In this document: positions 8,317-17,352 of the stretch, one piece after another
Layout: each line of letters opens with the position of its first letter
How positions within the stretch are numbered: the stretch's first letter is position 1
DNA from: Lachnospiraceae bacterium AB2028
GTDB lineage: Bacteria > Bacillota > Clostridia > Lachnospirales > Lachnospiraceae
Direction of reading: 5' to 3'
Length of the DNA: 64,000 bases
Assembly: GCA_000621425.1 (NCBI GenBank)
Contig: JHYJ01000003.1
Coordinates: forward strand, 374,486-438,485
Program-made: the position numbers and the translations under genes
The notes under the pieces: model-generated
Database searches by the model: none
The model's input: the letters and a program-made list of their open reading frames with translations, nothing else
Told to the model about the DNA's origin: nothing

Positions 8317-8745
8317 TTAGTCTTCGTTATCTTTTGAGAGCATAGAGAGCGTCTCAAAAAGCTCAGGAAAATCTCTTTTTACCCTTACAATTTTGCCTTC
8401 CTTATTTACAAAGCAGTGCTCACTTGTTCCGGTAAAAGCTAAAGTTCCGTCCTGCTTGTACATTTCGTATTCAAGAGCAAGCCTTACTCCTGAAATTTCC
8501 TTTACCCTTGTATGTATTTCTACTACATCAGAAAAAGTAGTAGTATTTTTATATTTGCAGCTAAGGCTTACTACCGGTGACATTACTCCGGTCTCTTCTA
8601 TCTTTACAAAATCCCATCCTATCTGATTCATGAAATCAGTTCTGGCTTCTTCCATCCAGCGGATGTAATTTGAGTGATGGCTTATCGCCATCTTATCTGT
8701 CTCATAATACTGAACCAAATGTTTGTAGATAAATTCTTTTTTCAT
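8317..8745 (-). CDS. Acyl-CoA thioesterase, YbgC/FadM hotdog family
   Basis: 142 residues from the ATG at 8745 (AAGGAAGG upstream; a longer in-frame start at 8772 has none). HLVQYYETDKMAISHHSNYIRWMEEARTDFM is the diagnostic 4-hydroxybenzoyl-CoA-thioesterase-like hotdog motif with the Y-x-x-T-D-x-x-G/A-x-x-H-H-S-N-Y-x-R-W-x-E core; the Asp in ETD is the usual catalytic residue. Such enzymes hydrolyse short or medium acyl-CoA or act on ACP thioesters. It lies just downstream of mnmE on the same strand (44 bp gap) and may be co-transcribed with it. Confidence 0.88.
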   Translation of the reverse strand: MKKEFIYKHLVQYYETDKMAISHHSNYIRWMEEARTDFMNQIGWDFVKIEETGVMSPVVSLSCKYKNTTTFSDVVEIHTRVKEISGVRLALEYEMYKQDGTLAFTGTSEHCFVNKEGKIVRVKRDFPELFETLSMLSKDNED

Positions 8746-8789
8746 AGTTCCTTCCTTATGCTGCCTCATCATCTACACAAATATCTTTC

Positions 8790-10190
8790 CTATTTTCCCA
8801 TACAGAATTTTGAAAAGATCTCATTTACCAAGTCATCATCAATTTCTTTTCCGATTATAAATCCGAGATGCTGGTATGCACTCATCAGATCAATAGAGAA
8901 AAAATCTTCCTCCATTCCATTGTCTATGCTTTCCATTACATGTTCCAGTGAAACCTTAGTCTGCTCAAGCTCTTCTAAATGACGAAGGTTTGTTACTACC
9001 ACTTCGTCATTGATCTTTTTATCCGGATCACCAAACATTGAAAGCAGGTTATTCTGCAATTCATCCATGCCTTCATTATTTTTTGCTGAAAGCATTATCA
9101 CCGGTATGTCACTTCCTGATTTTTTTCTGATTTCATTTTCATCAGTTACTGTTTCCAAGTCAGATTTATTAAGAATGATCAGAGTGTTTTTTTCTTTGAT
9201 CATATCCATTATCCTCTTGTCATTTTCATCAAGGGGAATTGATGAATCAACCACAAAAAGTATCAGATCCGCAGACTCAGCATTTTTCTCTGCCCTGTCC
9301 ACTCCGATCTTTTCTACCTTGTCATCAGTTTCACGGATTCCTGCAGTATCCATCAGGTTAAGCTGCATGTTTCCTATCATCACGGATTCTTCTATGGTAT
9401 CCCTTGTTGTTCCGGCAATGTCAGTAACGATGGCACTTTCATGACCGGACAGCATGTTAAGAAGTGATGACTTTCCGGCATTTGGTTTTCCAAGTATTAC
9501 TGTTCTGATGCCGTCTTTTTTTATACGACCATTCTGAGACAGCTTTACCATTTCAGAAATTTCAGAAATGAAACCCTCTGTCTTTTCCCTTAATTCTTCA
9601 GGATATCCCGTCAGGTCAAAATGCTCCGGATCATCAAGAGCCGATTCGATAAATGCAGTCTCATGCAAAATCTCATTTCTTAATTTTTCAATCTTTTCGG
9701 CTAATCTTCCATTCAGCTGTTCCATGGAATTCTTCAAAGAAAATTCATTCTTCGAACCGATCACATCCATTACTGCTTCCGCTTCTGAAAGATCCATCCG
9801 TCCGTTTAGGAAAGCCCTCTTTGTAAACTCTCCGGGTTCCGCAAGTCTTGCACCATTTTCTGTTACTAACTTCAGAATTTTCTGCATCAGAAAAATTCCG
9901 CCGTGGCAGTTTATTTCCACAGTGTCTTCACCGGTATAACTATGCGGTGACTTCATTAAAGAAACCAGCACCTCATCAGTCTTTACCGTAAGTTCATTTT
10001 CATAAATATAACCATGGTGGATAGTGTGAGTAGGGAAGGAAGAAATCTTTTTTCTGCCTCCGGTCATAAAAATCTTATCAGCAACCGAAACTGCTTCCGG
10101 TCCGCTGATCCTGATTATCCCTATTCCCGACTGAGTGACACCACTCGCAATGGCAGCTATAGTGTCGTTTGTAAGATAATTACTATTCAT
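8790..10190 (-). CDS. mnmE: tRNA modification GTPase MnmE (TrmE)
   Basis: 466 residues. N-terminal formyl-THF-binding domain (IAAIASGVTQSGIGIIRISG ... EINCHGG), helical domain, and an inserted G domain with G1 GKPNAGKSSLLN (about 223-234), G2 TTRDTIEE, G3 DTAGIRE, G4 NKSD, and the C-terminal CMGK tetrapeptide whose Cys is conserved in MnmE. With MnmG it makes the 5-carboxymethylaminomethyl modification on wobble uridine of tRNAs. Start set at the ATG at 10190; no strong ribosome-binding site because the jag terminator hairpin overlaps this stretch. MnmG is not encoded next to it, although it normally follows. Confidence 0.97.
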   Translation of the reverse strand: MNSNYLTNDTIAAIASGVTQSGIGIIRISGPEAVSVADKIFMTGGRKKISSFPTHTIHHGYIYENELTVKTDEVLVSLMKSPHSYTGEDTVEINCHGGIFLMQKILKLVTENGARLAEPGEFTKRAFLNGRMDLSEAEAVMDVIGSKNEFSLKNSMEQLNGRLAEKIEKLRNEILHETAFIESALDDPEHFDLTGYPEELREKTEGFISEISEMVKLSQNGRIKKDGIRTVILGKPNAGKSSLLNMLSGHESAIVTDIAGTTRDTIEESVMIGNMQLNLMDTAGIRETDDKVEKIGVDRAEKNAESADLILFVVDSSIPLDENDKRIMDMIKEKNTLIILNKSDLETVTDENEIRKKSGSDIPVIMLSAKNNEGMDELQNNLLSMFGDPDKKINDEVVVTNLRHLEELEQTKVSLEHVMESIDNGMEEDFFSIDLMSAYQHLGFIIGKEIDDDLVNEIFSKFCMGK

Positions 10191-10200
10191 AAAACCTGTA

Positions 10201-10236
10201 AAATAAAACACCCCACCAACGATCTGTCAGTGGGGC
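10201..10236 (-). terminator. Intrinsic terminator between jag and mnmE
   Basis: Read on the minus strand: GCCCCAC, 13-nt loop, GTGGGG, then TGTTTTATTTT. It follows the jag stop by about 13 bases and partly covers the mnmE translation start, so jag read-through and mnmE translation could be linked. Confidence 0.7.
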
Positions 10237-10248
10237 ATCATCTAAATC

Positions 10249-11217
10249 TTAATAATTGTTCTTCAGAGTTACAACAACTTTTCTGTAAGGCTCTTCACCT
10301 TCGGAGTGGGTTGTTACATATCTGTCATTCTGAAGAGCAGAGTGGATGATCCTTCTCTCATAAGGATTCATGGGCTCAAGTGTAACTGACCTTCTGTTTC
10401 TCTTTACCTTGAAAGCAATATTCTTTGCAAGCTTTTCAAGAGTATCCTTTCTGCGCTTACGATAATCTTCGATATCAACCTTTACCCTTACATAATCTTC
10501 CATACCCTTGTTTACTACAAGGCTTGTAAGATACTGAACGGAATCAAGAGTCTGTCCGCGCTTTCCGATAAGCAGTCCCATCTCTTCGCCTTCAAGCTCA
10601 ACATTGAGAGTATACTCACTGTCAAAAGAGCAGGTGATCTTTGTCTCTATCTTCATTGCTGCGAAAAGATCTGTTAAGAATTTCTCTGCCTCTGCGATAA
10701 GCCTTGTCTGGTCTTCTTCGGATACGGGCTTAACAGGCTTGGAAGGCTTTGACTCTACAACAGTTTCTTCTTCTCTCTTCTTTGAGAAATCCCTTCTGCC
10801 GCGGCCGCGCTTTGCATCTCTTTCTTCTCTGTCGCGCTTCTTGTTTGCACGGATTTCTTCTTCGTCATGCTCTTCAAGAACATTCATTTCACGAAGCTTG
10901 TTTACTCTTTCCTCGTTTGCCTTCTTCTCAGCTTCTTTAGCTGCAGCCTTTTCAGCTTCCTTCTTTTCTTTTTCTTCCTGAGCTGCGGCCTTTTCAACTG
11001 CAGTCACTTCAGCTCTCTTTTCTTCGATTTCAGTGAAAGACTCTTCCTTTACTCTTGCCTTGATCACTGCATTCTTTGCACCGATTCCGATGAATCCGCT
11101 TGAACCTTCTTCAACTACTTCATAATCAAGCCTGTCACTTGTTACGCTGAAAGTCATGCAGGCATCTGTTATGCAATCATCTACTGTCTTTGCTGAAAAC
11201 TCTCTGTAATCTGCCAT
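10249..11217 (-). CDS. jag: RNA-binding protein KhpB/Jag (Jag_N, KH, R3H)
   Basis: 322 residues, longer than B. subtilis Jag. Residues 1-52 are the Jag_N domain (EFSAKTVDDCITDACMTF ... GFIGIGAKNAVIKARV). A highly charged Ala/Glu/Lys/Arg-rich linker (about 55-165, coiled-coil like) leads to the KH domain (ELEGEEMGLLIGKRGQTLDSVQYLTSLVVN) and R3H domain (RRKDTLEKLAKNIAFKVKRNRRSVTLEPMNPYERRIIHSAL). KhpB with KhpA is a global RNA chaperone involved in cell-wall elongation. It follows yidC in the conserved origin-proximal operon with a GGAGGAGAAAGAA ribosome-binding site. The terminator downstream closes this part of the operon. Confidence 0.96.
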   Translation of the reverse strand: MADYREFSAKTVDDCITDACMTFSVTSDRLDYEVVEEGSSGFIGIGAKNAVIKARVKEESFTEIEEKRAEVTAVEKAAAQEEKEKKEAEKAAAKEAEKKANEERVNKLREMNVLEEHDEEEIRANKKRDREERDAKRGRGRRDFSKKREEETVVESKPSKPVKPVSEEDQTRLIAEAEKFLTDLFAAMKIETKITCSFDSEYTLNVELEGEEMGLLIGKRGQTLDSVQYLTSLVVNKGMEDYVRVKVDIEDYRKRRKDTLEKLAKNIAFKVKRNRRSVTLEPMNPYERRIIHSALQNDRYVTTHSEGEEPYRKVVVTLKNNY

Positions 11218-11232
11218 TTCTTTCTCCTCCCA

Positions 11233-12594
11233 TTAATCCTTCTTGGAATTATTTTTCTCGTTGAACTCTTTTACCAAGTTTGCCTTTGAAGCAAGGCTTC
11301 CTGATTTTGAAGTATTTTTATTACTATATTCAGAAGATTCCTTCAGGTTCTTCTTTACATTTGTTTTGTCGGAAACAGAATTTTTCTTTTCAGTATTTCC
11401 TTTGTTATCATTCTTTCCGGCATTCTTGGTATTTTTCTTTGCATTGTCGGAAATCTGCTGAACCGGAAGTCCCTGCTTCCTGCGCTTCTCATTCTGCTTT
11501 TCAACATTTTTCTTTATCATCTCATCGATGTCCATCTTATCGAGGTGCTTGTTAACTACCACCTGGATGATGGAACGAACTATGGAACCTGTTATCCAGT
11601 AGATACCCATACCGATGGGAAGACTGAAACAGAAAAATGCTGACATAAGAGGCATGATGGTATTCATGGTCTTCATTGAAGAAACCATGGGATTTTCTTC
11701 CTCTGCAGCCTTTTTGCTTCCTGAATTATTGCTCTGCATCTGGGGCATCAGCTTTGTGTTGATCCACTGGGTAAGTGCAGCCAGAACAGGAACGGCAATA
11801 ACGCTTATCATAAGGATCCAGTTTTTATCATCCATTGCCCACTCAGCCTTAAGCACATTGCTGGGCGAGTAGCCGATGTTCATTCCTAAGAAACTGTTGA
11901 ATTTCTCAAGCTGCATTGATGTCTGTGTAAGTGCATCTGAAAGTGAAGGAAAAGTAGCCTTCATGGTTGCCCAGTCTACTTCTGATGCTCTGTTAAGCGC
12001 ATCAATTATAGTATTCTGCGTATATTCAGCACTTCCTTCTACTGCTCCATAGAAAAGATCATTGTTTAACTGTTTTGAATAATAGGAATATCCGTTGAAT
12101 TCCTTGAATAATTCTGTAAGCTGTTCCTTGTTTGATGCATTATAAACATCCGTAACAACAGGAAAAAAAACTTCCTTGATCCTGCCTACATATGCAGGCA
12201 TATTGTAAAGAACCCTATACAATGCATAGAGAATAGGCATCTGGATCAAAAGCTGTATGCAGCTGCCGGAAGGATTTACCCCGTACTTCTGGTAAACCAT
12301 CTGTGTTTCCGTATTCATTTTCTGCATTGACTCCTGGTCAGTGCGTCCCTTATATTTTTCCCTGATAGCCGTAAGCTCAGGATTCATCTTATTTGAAAGC
12401 TTTGAAAACTTCTGCTGCTTTACCGTAAGGGGCAAAAGCAGGAGATAGATCAAAATTGTCATTATTATAATGGCAAGACCGGCACTGGGATATTCCATGA
12501 AAAGATCCAGGAACCAGAATATGCCTTCAAGTAATAATCCTATGAGCCAGGAAAAAGGTTTTAATATCACGTTTGAAGTCTGAGTAAGTAACAT
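11233..12594 (-). CDS. yidC: Membrane protein insertase YidC/SpoIIIJ/OxaI
   Basis: 453 residues. The Oxa1/YidC core spans about residues 25-360: transmembrane segment near 30-55 (AGLAIIIMTILIYLLLLPLT), the conserved KQQKFSKLSNKMNPELTAI helical hairpin, 'PSGSCIQLLIQMPILYALYRVL' helix, and C-terminal helices (MSAFFCFSLPIGMGIYWITGSIVRSIIQ). A roughly 100-residue insert between helices (NASNKEQLTELFKEFNGYSYYSKQ...) and a long Lys/Asn/Ser-rich cytoplasmic tail (about 380-453) follow; the basic tail is a known ribosome contact in this family. No lipobox, although many Gram-positive YidC are lipoproteins. GGAGATACAGGTTA precedes the start. Confidence 0.96.
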   Translation of the reverse strand: MLLTQTSNVILKPFSWLIGLLLEGIFWFLDLFMEYPSAGLAIIIMTILIYLLLLPLTVKQQKFSKLSNKMNPELTAIREKYKGRTDQESMQKMNTETQMVYQKYGVNPSGSCIQLLIQMPILYALYRVLYNMPAYVGRIKEVFFPVVTDVYNASNKEQLTELFKEFNGYSYYSKQLNNDLFYGAVEGSAEYTQNTIIDALNRASEVDWATMKATFPSLSDALTQTSMQLEKFNSFLGMNIGYSPSNVLKAEWAMDDKNWILMISVIAVPVLAALTQWINTKLMPQMQSNNSGSKKAAEEENPMVSSMKTMNTIMPLMSAFFCFSLPIGMGIYWITGSIVRSIIQVVVNKHLDKMDIDEMIKKNVEKQNEKRRKQGLPVQQISDNAKKNTKNAGKNDNKGNTEKKNSVSDKTNVKKNLKESSEYSNKNTSKSGSLASKANLVKEFNEKNNSKKD

Positions 12595-12732
12595 TAACCT
12601 GTATCTCCTTTTTTCTTGTTTCCGTAACTATACCGGATAGTTACTCATTTCTTTCTATATAAATATGTAAAAACACATAAATATGACATTCGCCATATTT
12701 CTACATAATAATAGAAAGAATTCTTCTTTGAT

Positions 12733-12999
12733 TCAGTGATTTTCTGTGCGATATCTGCTTCTGATCTTTGGATTTCTTAAAGAAAACTCCTCGGGAACCG
12801 GATCATACCCGCCCCTGGAAAAAGGATTGCATCTTAATATTCTGTAAAAAGACAAAAAACCGCCTTTCAAAGCACCATACTTCTGTACTGCCTCCAGTCC
12901 ATATGTGGAACAAGTGGGGTAGTAGGGGCAACGGGTGCTTTTAAGCGGTGAAAGATATTTTCTATAGAAATTGATCAAAAAGATCATCACATATTTCAC
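12733..12999 (-). CDS. yidD: Membrane protein insertion efficiency factor YidD
   Basis: 88 residues; the family signature [31 protein letters not shown] with three conserved Cys/Pro elements and [14 protein letters not shown] is complete. YidD is a small membrane-associated protein that aids YidC. The start codon is GTG at 12999, overlapping the rnpA stop (GTGA), so translation is coupled to rnpA. About 140 bp separate it from yidC; this gap holds only AT-rich DNA. Confidence 0.95.
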   Translation of the reverse strand: MKYVMIFLINFYRKYLSPLKSTRCPYYPTCSTYGLEAVQKYGALKGGFLSFYRILRCNPFSRGGYDPVPEEFSLRNPKIRSRYRTENH

Positions 13000-13343
13000 T
13001 GTTTCTGTACCTTGCTTATCTTATGAATCTTTGCCAGATGCAGGAGGGACTTTGTGACGGTATCATACCTTATATCAACTGCCGCTTTCCTCACAACGAC
13101 GACGATGTCCAAACCACTATTGAACACTGATTCATTTCGTCTGTAGCTTTCTTTTATTAGTCTCTTTAATCTGTGTCTTACGACACTGTTTCCGGTTTTC
13201 TTGCTGACAGATATTCCTAATCTGTTAATATCCATATGGTTTTCTGACACGTACATAACAAAATATTTGTCTGCAACGGATTTTCCACGACGATACACTT
13301 TCCTGAAATCGTCGTTCTTTTTCAAACCAACCGAAAATTCCAT
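12996..13343 (-). CDS. rnpA: Ribonuclease P protein component
   Basis: 115 residues. N-terminal [26 protein letters not shown] and the RNR-like motif [27 protein letters not shown] are the RnpA signature (RNA-binding left-handed crossover). It supports the RNase P RNA in tRNA 5' maturation. The gene lies between rpmH and yidD in the conserved order, 38 bp after rpmH. Confidence 0.97.
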   Translation of the reverse strand: MEFSVGLKKNDDFRKVYRRGKSVADKYFVMYVSENHMDINRLGISVSKKTGNSVVRHRLKRLIKESYRRNESVFNSGLDIVVVVRKAAVDIRYDTVTKSLLHLAKIHKISKVQKQ

Positions 13344-13381
13344 ACCGAAACCTTAAAAAAGGGGTCACCCAGTAGTGACCC

Positions 13382-13516
13382 TTAAGCTGATAATACTTTT
13401 CTGCCTTTTCTTCTTCTGGCTGCAAGTACCTTTCTTCCACCGGGAGTACTCATTCTTGCACGAAAACCATGAACTTTGGATCTCTGTCTGTTCTTGGGCT
13501 GAAATGTCATCTTCAT
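13382..13516 (-). CDS. rpmH: 50S ribosomal protein L34
   Basis: 44 residues beginning [20 protein letters not shown] and ending GRKVLSA; the Arg/Lys-rich [19 protein letters not shown] core is invariant in L34. ATAGGAGGTGTTTG precedes the ATG at 13516. First gene of the minus-strand rpmH-rnpA-yidD-yidC-jag operon, which reads away from oriC; its promoter lies in the AT-rich region to the right. Confidence 0.98.
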   Translation of the reverse strand: MKMTFQPKNRQRSKVHGFRARMSTPGGRKVLAARRRKGRKVLSA

Positions 13517-14170
13517 GATCAAACACCTCCTATTCCTATTAAATTTTCTTCTATTTTTACATTAGTGCCATTATGGGACAGTTGTCCCATTAAATGTCAG
13601 AAAACACTAAAGCAGATTATATATAAATAAATCCCACAAGTCAAGGAAAAATAAGGATTTTCAGCATCTTCAAAAAGCCGAAAAAAAAGTTTTTCACATT
13701 TTTTTCAAGCACATATTTTTTTCAATCAATATGTTGTAGAGTTATAAAACTATTTTCCACAAGATGTGTAAAAGAAACATCTGTTCATGTTTTTTTAAAA
13801 ACATTTTTTCTATTTACATAAATTTATCCACCACATGTGGAAAAGATGTTGATAAAATCCGATTTAATTTGTGAAAGCCTTATTTTATGGGCTTTTTAAG
13901 CCATTTTTACTTGTTCATTTTATTTTTATAAACTTTACTATAGTTATCTTTTACCATTATATGTTAACCACTTATAACCAAATTTATAAACATATCCACA
14001 TTTTTTTATACACATTATAACATTTGTGTTTTTTATTTTCTTATTATACAATCTATAAATGTCGATAACCACAAGCCTTTTATTGTAAAAAGCAAGCATG
14101 GCAATACTCTGTATGTGTTACACATTTGCTATAACTGTGGTTATAAATATGATACGTGAGGGAAAAGCAG
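13517..14170. other. oriC: Origin of replication region upstream of dnaA (oriC)
   Basis: 654 bp of very AT-rich DNA between the divergent rpmH and dnaA genes. DnaA-box-like 9-mers: TTTTCCACA at 13753-13761, TTATCCACC at 13824-13832, TGTGGAAAA (reverse) at 13836-13844, ATATCCACA at 13992-14000, TTATACACA at 14006-14014, ATAACCACA near 14064 and its reverse TGTGGTTAT at 14136-14144. Two of these face each other as TTATCCACC-ACA-TGTGGAAAA. Long T/A runs around 13670-13800 and 13900-14050 could act as the unwinding element. It also must carry the rpmH and dnaA promoters. No other gene seen. Confidence 0.85.
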
Positions 14171-15553
14171 ATGCTTAAGCAGCTTATAGAGCAGAACTGG
14201 GAGAAGATAAAGGAAAATATCAAGATCGATAATGGTATCACAGATATAGCATACAACATATGGATCGATCCCCTTACCTTCAATGACTATAATGATAAAG
14301 TCCTTACTATCCTTATTCCTAATAAGGAAGTAAATCCGGAAGTTCAGCTCGATTATATAAAGAACCACTACACAAACTGTTTCCAGGATGCTCTTTTTTC
14401 ACTTTTTGGTGAAAACATAGAGGTTCAGTTCATATTAGCCAATCCAAAGCCTCAGGAAGTAGTAAAGGAAGAAGTTTTTCCTGTAAATAGCGAAAATGCA
14501 TCTTCATCCCTTAATCCCAAGTACAGGTTTGAGAATTTCATCATTGCCGGAAATAACAATGTTGCCCATTCTGCAAGCCTTCATGTGGCAGAATCACCTG
14601 GAACAGAATTCAATCCCCTGTTCATATACGGCGGATCAGGACTTGGAAAGACACACTTAATGACCGCAATCGGACATTATATTATAGAAAACAGCAACAA
14701 AAAGGTACTCTATGTTACATCCGAGCAGTTCACAAACGAAGTGATCGAGTCTATCCGTGTGGGTGAAGCCGGATCTTCCGTTAGCTCCCCTATGACTAAG
14801 CTCAGGGAGAAATATCGCAATGTTGATGTACTTCTCATAGACGATATTCAATTTATAATAGGTAAGAAAACAACTCAGGAGGAGTTTTTCCACACTTTCA
14901 ATACACTGATAGATAGCGGAAAAGCCATAGTCATGACCTCCGATAAGCATCCCAGTCTTATGAAGGACCTGGATGACAGATACCGTTCCCGTTTCATAAG
15001 CGGACTTCCGGTAGACATCCAGCCCCCAAGCTATGAGACCAGGGTAGCAATCCTTAGGAATTATGCGGATAATCTGGGCAGCACCATATCTGATGAGATC
15101 ATTGATTATATTGCTAAAAACATCAGGTCAAATGTCCGTGAGCTGGAAGGAGCTTTTAACCAGGTATATGCCAAAACAAAGCTTGACCCCACATCCGGCA
15201 GCATAGACATAGAGACTGCAAAAGAGATACTGAAGGACACCATTTCTCCTGACAGGTCCACAATGGTAACACCCCAGCTCATACTGGAAGCTGTTTCCAG
15301 CTACTATGGTGTTTCCACTGATGACATCATTTCCAAGAAGAGAAATGCAGATATTGTCCTTCCCAGACAGATTTTCATGTATCTTTGCCGTGAAATGACT
15401 GATATGACACTTATAAACATTGCCACAATTCTTGACAAAAAGGACCACTCAACCGTCCTTCATGGAATAAAGAAGATTGAAGATGACATTAAGATGGATC
15501 CGAAGCTTGGAGAAACCATAGACCTTATAAAATCCAACATTACCTCACCTTAA
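14171..15553 (+). CDS. dnaA: Chromosomal replication initiator DnaA
   Basis: 460 residues from the ATG at 14171, chosen because GAGGGA lies seven bases upstream (a GTG at 14156 is in frame but lies before it). Domain I (about 1-80), short domain II, AAA+ domain III with Walker A FIYGGSGLGKTHLMTAIGHY (about 158-177) and Walker B DVLLIDDIQFI, arginine-finger region DRYRSRFISGLP, and domain IV with the DNA-binding signature DHSTVLHGIKKIE. It binds DnaA boxes at oriC and opens the duplex. Direct neighbour dnaN follows after a 418-bp gap that also holds a DnaA box. Confidence 0.98.
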   Translation: MLKQLIEQNWEKIKENIKIDNGITDIAYNIWIDPLTFNDYNDKVLTILIPNKEVNPEVQLDYIKNHYTNCFQDALFSLFGENIEVQFILANPKPQEVVKEEVFPVNSENASSSLNPKYRFENFIIAGNNNVAHSASLHVAESPGTEFNPLFIYGGSGLGKTHLMTAIGHYIIENSNKKVLYVTSEQFTNEVIESIRVGEAGSSVSSPMTKLREKYRNVDVLLIDDIQFIIGKKTTQEEFFHTFNTLIDSGKAIVMTSDKHPSLMKDLDDRYRSRFISGLPVDIQPPSYETRVAILRNYADNLGSTISDEIIDYIAKNIRSNVRELEGAFNQVYAKTKLDPTSGSIDIETAKEILKDTISPDRSTMVTPQLILEAVSSYYGVSTDDIISKKRNADIVLPRQIFMYLCREMTDMTLINIATILDKKDHSTVLHGIKKIEDDIKMDPKLGETIDLIKSNITSP

Positions 15554-15971
15554 TGAGGAGTAATTTAACGAGTTTCTTCTTATTATATATATTAAGTAAT
15601 TTTTAGTATATTTTGTATCATATAACGGTCTTTATACTTAAAACACTGTTATTTATGTGGATAAATAATCAAATATTGTAAGTTTTTGTGTTTACAACCC
15701 CTTATTCTATGTTGAAACACCAAAAATAACCCCTTTAACGTCCAAAATAAGCCTTTTAAGGCTTTTCAATATATCCCACCTTTAATCACAAGTTATTCTT
15801 CCCTTTTTAAGCCTGATTTAGTATAATAATTAGGGTTATTAACATATACACGACCCCTACTATTACTGTTAATATTTAAATAAATAATAATAATGCCCAT
15901 TTCGAAATTCCAGGCATTGTTGATATAAGTTTTAGCACAGGTTGTTTCTAAGTTATACAGGAGGAATCACA
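15554..15971. other. dnaA-dnaN intergenic region with a perfect DnaA box
   Basis: 418 bp without a gene. It contains one exact DnaA box in reverse orientation, TGTGGATAA at 15656-15664, AT-rich stretches (15585-15650, 15840-15900) and a poly-C/AT transition. In many Firmicutes oriC is bipartite, with DnaA-box clusters on both sides of dnaA; this gap could be the second part and must also carry the dnaN promoter. A GGAGGAATCAC ribosome-binding site ends it. Confidence 0.6.
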
Positions 15972-17084
15972 ATGAATATTACTTGTTCCAAGCAGGTACT
16001 TCTGGCAGGCCTTAATATAGTATCTAAGGCAGTACCTTCCAATACTCCCTACCCTATGATGAAGAATATTCTCATAAATGCAACGGGAAATGATATTATC
16101 CTTACTGCAAATGATGTCACTATAGGTATAGAGACAAAGATAGAGGGAGAAGTTGAAACAGCCGGCATAGTAGCAATTGACTGTGCAATGTTTACTGAAG
16201 CCATAAGGCTCATGCCAGACGGTGACCTTAATATTGTGGTTAAGGATGATTTCAGTGTTTATATTAAGTACGGAAATAAAGAACAGGATTTCATGATCCG
16301 TGGCGTATCAGGTGATTCTTTTACATATCTTCCTGATATAGATAAAAAGGAACCCATTGTGCTTTCAATGATGACCATAAAGGACATAGTAAGGCAGACA
16401 GGTTTTTCATTAAAGAGCAACAATGGTTCTGCTGAAAGCACCATGTCAGGATATGATTTCAATATCTTTGGCGACTATATGAGGGTTACCACTCTCGACG
16501 GCCAGAGAATTTCTATAAAGAACATTGAGTTTGACAGGGAGTATCCTAAGCAGGAGATCATCATTCCCGGTAAGACCTTGAATGATATCTGTAAGATACT
16601 TCCTTCGGATGCAGAGAAAAAAGTTAATCTTTACATTACTGATTCTCACATCATGTTTGAGTTTGACTCTACTGTTGTGGTATCCAGGCTTATTGAGGGT
16701 AAATTCATTTCCATCGAGAAGATACTTCAGACTGAGCCTAAGTCAAACATAAAGGTTGATAAGAAGATTTTCTCTGATACCATAAGGCGTGCAGGTTTCT
16801 TCTCAAAGGAAAATGACAAGAAGCCTATCATATTCGAAACAAGCGGCGACATACTTAACATCCGTATCGCAAATGACAACGGTAATATGGATGAAAAGCT
16901 TGAAGTAGAAAAAGAAGGTGATGATATCAGGATAGGATTCAATCCTAAGTTCATATTAGATGCTGTCGGTGCAGTGGATGACGAAGAGATAACTGCTTAT
17001 TTCATAAATTCCATCACCCCTATGTTCATCAAGGATGAAAAAGAAAACTACATCTATGTGATACTGCCCATCAACATTTCATAA
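15972..17084 (+). CDS. dnaN: DNA polymerase III beta subunit (sliding clamp)
   Basis: 370 residues from the ATG at 15972, preceded by ACAGGAGGAATCACA; a longer in-frame start has no such site. Three repeated clamp domains of about 120 residues; starts MNITCSKQVLLAGLNIVSKAVPSNT and ends with the characteristic EKENYIYVILPINIS (the usual 'YVLMPMR'-like terminus). It encircles DNA and tethers polymerase III. Standard position after dnaA, before the S4 protein and recF. Confidence 0.97.
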   Translation: MNITCSKQVLLAGLNIVSKAVPSNTPYPMMKNILINATGNDIILTANDVTIGIETKIEGEVETAGIVAIDCAMFTEAIRLMPDGDLNIVVKDDFSVYIKYGNKEQDFMIRGVSGDSFTYLPDIDKKEPIVLSMMTIKDIVRQTGFSLKSNNGSAESTMSGYDFNIFGDYMRVTTLDGQRISIKNIEFDREYPKQEIIIPGKTLNDICKILPSDAEKKVNLYITDSHIMFEFDSTVVVSRLIEGKFISIEKILQTEPKSNIKVDKKIFSDTIRRAGFFSKENDKKPIIFETSGDILNIRIANDNGNMDEKLEVEKEGDDIRIGFNPKFILDAVGAVDDEEITAYFINSITPMFIKDEKENYIYVILPINIS

Positions 17085-17139
17085 AAGGCAGCAGATTTAT
17101 CATCATGCCATATAGGCAGTTAGTGTGTAGGCATAGGAA

Positions 17140-17352
17140 ATGACGGAAAAAACTATCACCATAAAAGATGAATATATAAAGCTGGGCCAGGCACTGAAGC
17201 TTGCTGACATTGCAAGTGAAGGCGTGGAAGCTAAGTACATGATCCTTGACGAAAAAGTGAAGGTTAACGGCGAGGTTTGTACTCAGCGCGGAAAAAAACT
17301 TTATAAGGGAGATGAGTTCGAAACAGAAGGCATAAAGGTGAAGGTACAGTAA
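17140..17352 (+). CDS. S4-domain RNA-binding protein (YaaA/RlbA type)
   Basis: 70 residues; the S4 motif is YIKLGQALKLADIASEGVEAKYMILDEKVKVNGEVCTQRGKKLYKGDEF. This small protein is found between dnaN and recF in most Firmicutes and is thought to bind ribosomal RNA. Its stop codon directly abuts the recF ATG, so the two are translationally coupled. Confidence 0.94.
   Translation: MTEKTITIKDEYIKLGQALKLADIASEGVEAKYMILDEKVKVNGEVCTQRGKKLYKGDEFETEGIKVKVQ

Noticed and set aside
10749..11103. Plus-strand Leu/Phe/Ser-rich ORFs across jag
   Set aside because: Antisense shadows of the Lys/Glu-rich jag linker.
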